A DNA stretch of 6,113 nucleotides from an uncultured Erythrobacteraceae bacterium (lineage in GTDB: Bacteria > Pseudomonadota > Alphaproteobacteria > Sphingomonadales > Sphingomonadaceae). Location of the stretch: contig CATMNW010000165.1 of NCBI GenBank assembly GCA_950071875.1, positions 1 to 6,113 on the forward strand, given 5' to 3'. The notes beneath the pieces were generated by a model, which was not told the DNA's origin, did not search any database, and saw only the letters and a list, made by a program, of their open reading frames with translations. The position numbers were made by a program, and so were the translations under genes. This document shows positions 1 to 5,087 of the stretch, piece after piece (position 1 is the stretch's first letter; every line of letters begins with the position of its first letter).

Positions 1-502
1 CCTGGGGCACGGCCTGTCCGTCGCCTGCGGCATGGCCGAAGGGGTCCGCCATCAGGGGTTCGACAGCCGGGTCGCGGCGGTCATCGGCGATGGCGAGCAG
101 AACGAGGGCCAGATCTGGGAGGCGGCGGGCTATGCCGGCTACCGCAAACTGTCCAACCTGCTGTGCATCTGCGACCGCAACCAGGTCTGTGTCGACGGAC
201 GGACCGAGGATATCCTGGGGGTCGAGCCGATGGCCGACCGCTGGCGCGCCTTTGGCTGGCATGTCGAAGAGATCGACGGCCATGACCTGGGCCAGATCCT
301 CAACCAGCTCGATGCCTTTGAAAAGCGTCGGCGCGAGGGCGGCAAGCCGACCTTCATCATCGCGCATACGATCTCGGGCAAGGGTGTCGATTTCATCGAG
401 GATCAGGCCGTCTGGCATCTCGGTTATCTGACCGGCGAGGACGAAAAGCGCGCCCGCGCGCAGATCCAGGGCATGTACAAAAAAGAAGAGGAAACGGTCT
501 GA
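1..502 (+). CDS. Transketolase, N-terminal (ThDP-binding) subunit, 5' partial
   Basis: This is the pyrophosphate-binding half of a split transketolase, which moves two-carbon ketol units between sugar phosphates using thiamine diphosphate. The frame is open from base 2 and begins inside the family motif LGHGLSVACGMA, so the true start lies upstream; an ATG at 32 is internal. The cofactor motif GDG (86-94) is followed 28 residues later by the Asn of DRNQ, the expected GDG-X28-N Mg/ThDP signature. Also visible are GEQNEGQIWEAA, VDGRTEDI, the DGHD motif, and ISGKGVDF followed by AVWHL. About 167 residues are present; split N-subunits are usually ~270-285, so roughly 110 are missing upstream. The TGA stop shares its A with the ATG of the next gene. 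GC is clearly higher than in the right-hand part of the window. The family call is firm; which physiological transketolase this is (central or accessory catabolic) cannot be told. Confidence 0.93.
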   Translation, partial: LGHGLSVACGMAEGVRHQGFDSRVAAVIGDGEQNEGQIWEAAGYAGYRKLSNLLCICDRNQVCVDGRTEDILGVEPMADRWRAFGWHVEEIDGHDLGQILNQLDAFEKRRREGGKPTFIIAHTISGKGVDFIEDQAVWHLGYLTGEDEKRARAQIQGMYKKEEETV

Positions 503-669
503 TGACCAGCGCGCTGATCGACCCCCGAAGCCAGGACGGCTCGGCCACCCGCAAGATGCAGACCGGCCTGGTCCAGTTTGGCGAGGCGCTTGCCGATCTG
601 GCCGACAAGGATCCGCGGATCGTTGCCGGTTCGGCCGACCTCAAGTCCTCGACCCTGATCTCGGCCTTT

Positions 670-933
670 TCAGACCGGCATCCGTCGCGGTTCTACCAGT
701 TCGGGATTTCGGAAACGCCAGCCGTTCTCGCCGACGATGGCTGCGCGTTCCGCTACGGGAACGACCTCTGCCAGCGCGATCATTCGCAGGTAAGCTGCCG
801 CCTTCAGGGCTGGATCACCTGCCTGAGGCCGCTCGCCCAGAAGGTCCAGCAGCTGGCGGAACTGTGTCTTCGCCGCACGCTCGCCGGCGGCGCGGTGGCG
901 CAGCACTGTGGCAAGGCGGTCGTCGAAATGCAT
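670..933 (-). pseudogene. N-terminal fragment of a sphingomonad-type sensor histidine kinase (3' truncated)
   Basis: The minus strand starts at the ATG at 933-931, preceded by a well-placed GGAG (spacing 5). It encodes MHFDDRLATVLRHRA, then RTLR-like helical sequence with TQFRQLLDLLG, and finally GENGWRFRNPELV. From memory this resembles the start of large sensor histidine kinases common in Sphingomonadales, whose N-terminus is an Ala/Leu/Arg-rich helical region before the PAS and kinase domains. No PAS, H-box or ATPase sequence is present here. Similarity stops at residue ~80 (base ~694), where the transketolase sequence takes over; the frame then reads EPRRMPV and stops at 670. An in-frame ATG at 981 would add 16 residues, but the ribosome-binding site favours 933. 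The gene is divergent from the Lrp-type regulator. The coding call is fairly good; the kinase label is tentative. Confidence 0.55.
694..716. other. Rearrangement or chimera breakpoint joining two truncated genes
   Basis: Transketolase similarity on the plus strand continues to the Glu codon at 712-714. On the minus strand, similarity to the kinase-like fragment seems to run down to RNPELV, ending near 694. The two similarities overlap by up to ~20 bases, so the exact join cannot be placed. Such overlap would fit a microhomology-mediated join. No insertion-sequence end, target duplication, tRNA or att-like repeat is visible beside it. The base-composition change occurs in the same area. Confidence 0.6.
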
Positions 934-1174
934 AAAAACTCCGGCTCGGAAGACAAGTTGTCGGCACAGGCATTGCCGCAATTACCGTTGGTTTAGGGAC
1001 AATGGATATAGTTACCTTGCCATTTACCTCCAGTGAGCGACGGGTTGCGTTGCAAAGCGGGACAATTGCTGGCAGGGATAATAATGTTAGCCAAGACGGC
1101 TGCATTGCGTTGCCAACATTTCACGGAAGTTTCGCGATGGCCGCTTCGGCATATGGGTAGCAGAGGCAATTCTT
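934..1174. promoter_or_regulatory. Divergent intergenic region with palindromes, likely promoters for both flanking genes
   Basis: This 241-base gap separates the minus-strand kinase fragment from the plus-strand Lrp-type regulator. It contains two perfect 11-base palindromes with a single central base, GACAAGTTGTC (952-962) and ATTGCCGCAAT (972-982). Their centres are 20 bases apart, about two helical turns. A third inverted repeat, TTGCGTTGCAA, lies at 1045-1055. The word TTGCGTTGC occurs at 1045-1053 and again at 1105-1113. AT-rich GATAATAAT at 1077-1085 is a possible -10 for the plus-strand gene, but no convincing -35 sits 16-18 bases upstream. Lrp/AsnC regulators commonly control themselves or divergent neighbours, so operators here are plausible; binding is inferred only from symmetry and position. 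Confidence 0.4.
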
Positions 1175-1636
1175 ATGGCCAATCTCGACGACATCGACCG
1201 GCGCTTGCTTGGGGAACTGCAGGATGAAGGGCGGATTACGAATGTCGAACTTGCACACCGTGTCGGGCTGACCGCACCGCCGTGTCTGCGCCGCGTTCGC
1301 GCACTGGAGGAAGATGGTGTGATCAAGGGCTATCACGCCGATCTTGATCCGTCGAAACTTGGTTTCTCCATCACTGTGTTTGCCATGGTGAGCCTCAAAA
1401 GCCAGGCCGAGGATGCCTTGCGCGAATTCGAAGTCGCAATGAAGGATCTCCCCGAAGTCCGCGAAGTCCACATGCTCAATGGCGAAATTGATTTCATCAT
1501 CAAAATCGTAAGCAAGGATCTTCAGAGTTTTCAGGAGTTCCTGACCAGTAAACTCACGCCCGCACCTAACGTGGAAAGCGTGAAGACCTCGCTCACAATC
1601 CGCACGAGCAAGCACGAACCCGGCGTCCCGCTGTGA
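1175..1636 (+). CDS. Lrp/AsnC-family transcriptional regulator
   Basis: This 153-residue protein has the usual family length and layout. Residues ~4-64 form the AsnC-type winged helix-turn-helix: LDDIDRRLLGELQDEGR, the helix-turn-helix at ~21-40 (VELAHRVGLTAPPCLRRVR), and the wing GVIKGYHADLDPSKLG. Residues ~66-145 form the RAM effector-binding and oligomerisation domain, with the strand VREVHMLNGEIDFIIKI carrying the conserved G-x-x-D turn. Family members are dimers assembling into octamers and usually sense an amino acid; the ligand cannot be read here. The ATG at 1175 has an AGAGG at 1162-1166, 8 bases upstream. The stop overlaps the next start (GTGA), so the downstream GFA protein is probably translationally coupled. 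The gene is divergent from the kinase fragment. Its GC (about 48% in 1441-1500) is lower than that of neighbours. The family is certain; the regulon is unknown. Confidence 0.95.
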   Translation: MANLDDIDRRLLGELQDEGRITNVELAHRVGLTAPPCLRRVRALEEDGVIKGYHADLDPSKLGFSITVFAMVSLKSQAEDALREFEVAMKDLPEVREVHMLNGEIDFIIKIVSKDLQSFQEFLTSKLTPAPNVESVKTSLTIRTSKHEPGVPL

Positions 1637-2067
1637 CCAGGGTGAGCCGGATCGAAGGCCATTGCCTCTGCGGCGCGGTTACGGTTGCGCTTGATAATCC
1701 CAAGCAGGAAATCGAAATTTGCCAGTGCGACATGTGTCGCCGCTGGGCCGGGTCATTCTACACCGCGCAGACGGGCGATAACGCCGAAGTTTCGGGCAAG
1801 GACTGCATTACCGCCTACCAATCGAGTGATTGGGCCGAACGCGCCTTCTGTTCGAAGTGCGGGAGCAACCTTTGGTATCGTTTTCTGCCCACCGGTAACC
1901 GAAGCTTTTCTGCCGGCCTGTTCGACGCCGCTGCCAGGCACACGATCGAAAAAGAGATTTTTGTCGACGAATGCGCGGACTGGAGCCGCCTTGAAGGCAA
2001 CCATCCCCGCCAAACTGGCGAGGAAGTCATCGCCGAAGCCAAAGCCGCGGGCTTCAGCTTCGACTGA
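1633..2067 (+). CDS. GFA family (CENP-V/GFA domain) zinc protein
   Basis: This is a 144-residue member of the glutathione-dependent formaldehyde-activating enzyme family, a small zinc-binding beta fold. The expected cysteine pattern is complete: GHCLCGAV (C11, C13), CQCDMCRRW (C30, C32, C35) and FCSKCGSNLWY (C73, C76). In this fold one group of cysteines holds a structural zinc and the other a catalytic-type zinc. Length matches the usual 120-150 residues. Most family members have no proven reaction and the formaldehyde/glutathione role should not be assumed; no formaldehyde-oxidation genes are nearby. The chosen start is the GTG at 1633, overlapping the TGA of the Lrp-type gene by four bases and implying translational coupling. 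An alternative in-frame GTG at 1642 would remove three residues. The pairing with a regulator gene suggests co-expression. Confidence 0.92.
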   Translation: MTRVSRIEGHCLCGAVTVALDNPKQEIEICQCDMCRRWAGSFYTAQTGDNAEVSGKDCITAYQSSDWAERAFCSKCGSNLWYRFLPTGNRSFSAGLFDAAARHTIEKEIFVDECADWSRLEGNHPRQTGEEVIAEAKAAGFSFD

Positions 2068-2113
2068 AATCCTCAAGGCTGATCAAAACGGCGGCCCTGC
2101 AGCGACCGATTGC

Positions 2114-2130
2114 CCGTTCGTCATGAACGG
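2114..2130. terminator. Weak hairpin between convergent genes
   Basis: CCGTTC (2114-2119) pairs perfectly with GAACGG (2125-2130) around a 5-base loop. It sits in the 76-base gap between the stops of the GFA gene (plus) and accC (minus), where a bidirectional terminator would be expected. The stem is only 6 bp and no long T run follows on either strand, so it is a poor intrinsic terminator by itself; the position is the main argument. Confidence 0.3.
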
Positions 2131-2143
2131 TTAGGCGATACGA

Positions 2144-3493
2144 CTAGGCCTCTCGCGTTTTCAGCCACTCTTCGAGCCATTTGATCGAATACTGGCCACT
2201 TTTTACATCGGGTTGCTGGAGCAGTTCCTGGTGGAGCGGGATGCTGGTCTTCACGCCTTCGACTACCATCTCTTCCAGCGCGCGCTTCAAACGCATCATG
2301 CACCGTTCGCGGTCACGGCCGTACACGATAAGCTTGGCAATCATGCTGTCGTAGTAAGGCGGCACCGAATAACCGGCATATAATCCGCTATCCACACGCA
2401 CATGCATACCGCCAGAGGCATGGTAATAGGTGATCTTTCCCGGGCTGGGGGCGAAGGTCCACGGGTCTTCCGCATTGATACGGCATTCAATCGCATGGCC
2501 ACTGAAAGTGATGTCTTCCTGCGAACATGACAGGCTTTTGCCTGCGGCAATGCGGATCTGTTCGCGTACGAGATCGATCCCGGTGATCATCTCCGTCACC
2601 GGATGCTCGACCTGAAGTCGCGTGTTCATTTCAATGAAATAGAACTCGCCGTTTTCCCACAGGAATTCGATCGTGCCCGCACCGCGATAGCCCATGTCGC
2701 GCATCGCCTGTGCACATATTTCGCCCATCCGCATGCGGTCTTCTTCGCCCAGAACGGGAGAGGGGGCTTCTTCAAGTACCTTCTGATGGCGGCGCTGGAG
2801 CGAGCAGTCGCGCTCCCCCAGGTGAATGGCATTGCCTTCACCGTCGCCGAAGACCTGGAATTCGATGTGGCGCGGATCTCCGAGATACTTCTCGATATAG
2901 ACCGTGGAATCGCCGAAGGCCGCTTTCGCTTCGCTTCCGGCCTGCTTCATCAGGGTTTCAAGCTGATCTTCGCTTTCGCAGACCTTCATTCCGCGCCCGC
3001 CGCCGCCGCTGGCTGCCTTGATGATAACTGGATAACCGATTTCGGCGGCGATCTCGCGGGCTTCGCTGATCTCGCTGACCGCACCGGCGCTGCCGGGAAC
3101 AAGCGGAAGACCCAGTTCGCCAGCGGTCTTCTTTGCCTGGACCTTGTCACCCATAGTGCGGATGTGTTCCGGCTTCGGCCCGATCCACTTGATATCATGC
3201 GCTTCGACTATTTCGGCGAACTTCGCATTTTCGGAAAGGAAACCATATCCCGGGTGGATCGCATCGGCATGGCTCACTTCGGCCGCCGATATGATGTTGG
3301 CGATGTTCAGGTAGCTGTCGGCCGCAGGCGGGGGACCGATACACACTGCGTGATCGGCCAATCGCACATGCATGGCGTCGGCGTCGGCCGTCGAATGTAC
3401 CGCGACGGTCTCAATGCCCATTTCATGTGCTGCACGGTGGATACGCAGTGCGATTTCGCCGCGGTTGGCGATAAGGATACGCGAAATGCTCAT
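2144..3493 (-). CDS. accC: Biotin carboxylase subunit of acetyl-CoA carboxylase
   Basis: AccC carboxylates the biotin on BCCP using ATP and bicarbonate, the first half-reaction of acetyl-CoA carboxylase at the entry to fatty acid synthesis; it is cytosolic. At 449 residues its size matches E. coli AccC. Visible motifs are the N-terminal fold IANRGEIALRI (~8-18), MGDKV with ATP-binding K117, K159, the ATP-grasp glycine loop SGGGGRGM (162-169), H209 in RHIEFQV, C230 in ERDCSLQRRHQKV with K238, and E276. The metal and active-site stretch IEMNTRLQVEHPVTE carries E288, N290, R292 and E296, and R338 lies in ECRINAED. No key residue is missing. The ATG lies 11 bases after the accB stop, and its GAGG ribosome-binding site overlaps that TGA, so the two are cotranscribed and probably coupled. 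It is the last gene of the minus-strand block. Confidence 0.98.
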   Translation of the reverse strand: MSISRILIANRGEIALRIHRAAHEMGIETVAVHSTADADAMHVRLADHAVCIGPPPAADSYLNIANIISAAEVSHADAIHPGYGFLSENAKFAEIVEAHDIKWIGPKPEHIRTMGDKVQAKKTAGELGLPLVPGSAGAVSEISEAREIAAEIGYPVIIKAASGGGGRGMKVCESEDQLETLMKQAGSEAKAAFGDSTVYIEKYLGDPRHIEFQVFGDGEGNAIHLGERDCSLQRRHQKVLEEAPSPVLGEEDRMRMGEICAQAMRDMGYRGAGTIEFLWENGEFYFIEMNTRLQVEHPVTEMITGIDLVREQIRIAAGKSLSCSQEDITFSGHAIECRINAEDPWTFAPSPGKITYYHASGGMHVRVDSGLYAGYSVPPYYDSMIAKLIVYGRDRERCMMRLKRALEEMVVEGVKTSIPLHQELLQQPDVKSGQYSIKWLEEWLKTREA

Positions 3494-3504
3494 CAGTTCA
3501 CGCC

Positions 3505-3999
3505 TCAGCCGACAACGACAAGCGGCTGGTCGAATTCGACCGGCTGGGCGTTCTCGACGAGTATCGATTTCACTGTTCCGGTCTTTTCGGCTGTAATCGG
3601 GTTCATGACCTTCATCGCCTCGACGATAAGAAGGGTCTGCCCTTCCTTGACGCTGTCGCCGACCTTCACAAAGTCTGCGGCGCCCGGCTCGGGCGCGAGG
3701 TAAACGGTTCCGACCATGGGCGACTTGATCGCGTCTGCGCTATCGGCCTCGGGTGCCGATGCTTCAGGTGCTGGTGCCGCTGCCGATGGTGCAGCAGCAG
3801 CGGGCGCTGCTACTGGCATCGGAGCAGGCGCGGCCGCCATTGCTACACCGCCGCCACGCGAAACGCGTATCTTGCGCTCGCCATCCTCTACTTCGATTTC
3901 GGTAAGCCCGGTGTCGCCCAGCATCTCGGCGAGCTCGCGCACGAGAGCGGTGTCGACATTCATGCCGGACTTGCCAGCGGTGCCCTTACGTTCGGCCAT
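3505..3999 (-). CDS. accB: Biotin carboxyl carrier protein (BCCP) of acetyl-CoA carboxylase
   Basis: BCCP carries the biotin that shuttles CO2 from AccC to the carboxyltransferase AccAD. It has 164 residues: an N-terminal helical segment (~14-50, VRELAEMLGDTGLTEIEVED), a flexible Ala/Pro-rich linker (~52-90), and a C-terminal biotinyl domain (~91-164). The domain contains the attachment motif EAMKVMN with biotinylated K130, and the APEPGAAD insertion at ~102-109 corresponds to the protruding thumb of bacterial BCCP. The ATG at 3999 is preceded by AAGGGG at a spacing of 4. Met13 aligns better with the E. coli start but lacks a ribosome-binding site; the 12 extra residues at the front are acceptable. 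It is followed at 11 bases by accC. The 71-base gap upstream may hold a promoter, though transcription from aroQ is also likely. Confidence 0.97.
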   Translation of the reverse strand: MAERKGTAGKSGMNVDTALVRELAEMLGDTGLTEIEVEDGERKIRVSRGGGVAMAAAPAPMPVAAPAAAAPSAAAPAPEASAPEADSADAIKSPMVGTVYLAPEPGAADFVKVGDSVKEGQTLLIVEAMKVMNPITAEKTGTVKSILVENAQPVEFDQPLVVVG

Positions 4000-4026
4000 G
4001 GAACCCCTTGTGTGTTGTTTGGCCCG

Positions 4027-4055
4027 CCTATGCTACCCGAAAGCGGACAGGGCAA
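4027..4055 (-). promoter_or_regulatory. Tentative sigma70-like promoter upstream of accB
   Basis: On the minus strand TTGCCC (4055-4050, 4 of 6 with TTGACA) is separated by 17 bases from CATAGG (4032-4027, 3 of 6 with TATAAT), within the 71-base aroQ-accB gap. A start site near 4020 would leave a ~20-base leader containing the AAGGGG ribosome-binding site. The -10 match is weak, and the genes may simply be cotranscribed from further upstream. Confidence 0.2.
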
Positions 4056-4070
4056 GGGGGAGGGGTGCTT

Positions 4071-4505
4071 TTAGAGCGCGGCAGCCTTCTCCAACGCTAC
4101 GGCATAGCCGCGTGGGCCGAACCCCTTTACCTCTCCGGCCGCACCCATTCCGACGAAGGATTTGTGGCGGAATTCCTCGCGCATCGACGGGTCCGAGAGG
4201 TGAACTTCGATCACCGGCACGCCGATTGCCTTGATCGCATCGAGCAGCGCAATCGAAGTGTGGGTATAGGCGGCAGCGTTCAGAAGAATGGCCTTCGCGC
4301 CAGTTTCGCGGGCTTCATGCAGCCAATCGACCAGAACGCCTTCATGATTGCTCTGGCGAAAGTCGATGGCGACACCAAGCTCATGGGCCTTCTCCGACAG
4401 CATCGCTTCGATATCAGCAAGCGTATCCGTGCCGTAAATTTCGGGCTCGCGCGTGCCGAGAAGATTCAAATTCGGGCCGTTGAGAACGAAGATGGTATCT
4501 GTCAT
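4071..4505 (-). CDS. aroQ: Type II 3-dehydroquinate dehydratase
   Basis: This enzyme removes water from 3-dehydroquinate to give 3-dehydroshikimate, the third step of the shikimate pathway, acting as a cytosolic dodecamer in known members. Starting from the ATG at 4505 it has 144 residues, the normal length for the class. With that start the catalytic residues fall at the positions known from the M. tuberculosis enzyme: R19 and Y24 in GTREPEIYG (flexible lid) and H102 in PVIEVHLSD, close to its H101. The N-terminal signature IFVLNGPNLNLLG, the QSNHEG motif, NAAAYTHTSIAL and REEFRHKS complete the match. An in-frame ATG at 4535 would add ten residues without family similarity; neither start has a strong ribosome-binding site, so the shorter form is chosen on homology. 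In sphingomonads this gene is commonly found just ahead of accB-accC, as here. Confidence 0.96.
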   Translation of the reverse strand: MTDTIFVLNGPNLNLLGTREPEIYGTDTLADIEAMLSEKAHELGVAIDFRQSNHEGVLVDWLHEARETGAKAILLNAAAYTHTSIALLDAIKAIGVPVIEVHLSDPSMREEFRHKSFVGMGAAGEVKGFGPRGYAVALEKAAAL

Positions 4506-4544
4506 GCGCGCCGTGTTAGTCCCAAGCCCGATCATGCGGAAGCG

Positions 4545-5081
4545 TTAGCGTTCGATGATGTCGCCGCTCATGGGGGCAAGCTTCGCCAGAAAACGATTCT
4601 GGGCAGAGAAAGGGACGCCTTCTTCGCGCATGGCCTGCTGGAGGTTCTCGACGATGGCATTCATGTCTGCCTTCCGGCTGCCAAGGCCTTCGTGCGAGCT
4701 GCTCATGTCGCGTCCCGTATAGTCGCAGCCGGCATTCAATATGAAGCAGAATTGCTCGAATATCGTGCGGCGCAAACGCACCTGATCGTGGCCCGCGAAA
4801 ATAGCGCCTATGCGAGGATCGGCGAAGTTGAGGTCGACGAAACGGTCAGTGATGCGGCGGATGCCGGCCTGGCTGTTGAAGTGGGTAGCCATCGCATCGC
4901 CCTTGAAAGGCTCGGCTCCCGCATTTTCGTTACTCTGTTCGTAAGGCTCGACAGGAATTTCGCCGGTAGCGGGATCGCGCACCTCTTCCTCGACACCGAA
5001 CTCGGCGTCCCAGTCGATATTTTCGGCGGGTGCCTGCTGCATGAACAGGATCGCAAGGCTTGCGGATAGAAGCATGGTCAT
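4545..5081 (-). CDS. Exported group-1 truncated hemoglobin
   Basis: The protein has 178 residues: a hydrophobic, signal-like N-terminus (~1-19, MLLSASLAILFMQQAPA), an acidic low-complexity linker (~20-60) and a truncated-globin domain (~65-178). Globin features are GIRRITDRFVDL and ADPRIGAIF (B helix to CD region, CD1-type Phe at F95), CDYTGRDMSSSHEGLG with proximal haem ligand H130, and the C-terminal LAPMSGDI. Family members bind haem and O2 or NO, often for NO detoxification, normally in the cytoplasm; export is unusual. Aligned by eye with M. tuberculosis trHbN, Tyr-B10 falls at F81/V82 and Gln-E11 at I107, so the distal pocket looks apolar. Two cysteines, C112 and C119, lie in the globin domain. 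The ATG at 5081 is 6 bases after the DUF3034 stop, with a weak AAAGA as ribosome-binding site; Met3 is an alternative start. Ligand and role are unknown. Confidence 0.85.
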   Translation of the reverse strand: MTMLLSASLAILFMQQAPAENIDWDAEFGVEEEVRDPATGEIPVEPYEQSNENAGAEPFKGDAMATHFNSQAGIRRITDRFVDLNFADPRIGAIFAGHDQVRLRRTIFEQFCFILNAGCDYTGRDMSSSHEGLGSRKADMNAIVENLQQAMREEGVPFSAQNRFLAKLAPMSGDIIER

Positions 5082-5087
5082 GTCTTT

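Larger units (their letters stand above)
502..996 (+). pseudogene. Transketolase C-terminal subunit, truncated after ~71 residues
   Basis: This is the start of the pyrimidine-binding half of the same split transketolase. The ATG overlaps the preceding stop by one base (TGATG), and a GAGG Shine-Dalgarno lies at 488-491. Residues ~18-71 follow the family: KMQTGLVQFGEALADLA, IVAGSADLKSST, then RFYQFGISE. The Glu at 712-714 is where the catalytic Glu of the GI(A/S)E-x-N-M motif is expected. The next residues should be an R/Q-N-M continuation. Instead the frame runs into TPAVLADDG and ~80 residues with no transketolase character, ending at a chance TAG at 994-996. A normal subunit has ~310-330 residues, so most of this domain and the whole C-terminal domain are missing. 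Bases after ~714 in this frame are antisense to a minus-strand gene fragment. It is either a true pseudogene made by rearrangement or an assembly/amplification chimera. Confidence 0.85.

Noticed and set aside
715..996. The ~80-residue tail of the plus frame as a real novel C-terminal domain on transketolase.
   Set aside because: The opposite strand reads as a credible gene start with ribosome-binding site, and transketolase could not function without the rest of its pyrimidine and C-terminal domains.
1089..1101. Small hairpin AGCC-AAGAC-GGCT in the leader of the Lrp-type gene as a riboswitch or attenuator.
   Set aside because: The 4-bp stem is too short and there is no leader peptide or terminator-like structure.
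1121..1615. A 164-codon minus-strand frame opposite the Lrp-type gene.
   Set aside because: The plus strand encodes a complete Lrp/AsnC protein with a good ribosome-binding site; the antisense frame has no domain.
2603..3703. A 366-codon open frame on the plus strand opposite accC and accB.
   Set aside because: It is antisense to two clearly conserved genes, has no recognisable domain, and is explained by GC-rich codon bias keeping the opposite strand free of stops.
3760..3850. Repetitive GC-rich stretch as a DNA repeat element.
   Set aside because: It encodes the Ala/Pro-rich linker of BCCP, normal for this protein.
4008..5069. A 353-codon open frame on the plus strand opposite aroQ and the globin.
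   Set aside because: It overlaps two confident minus-strand genes over their full lengths and shows no family similarity; shadow frame.
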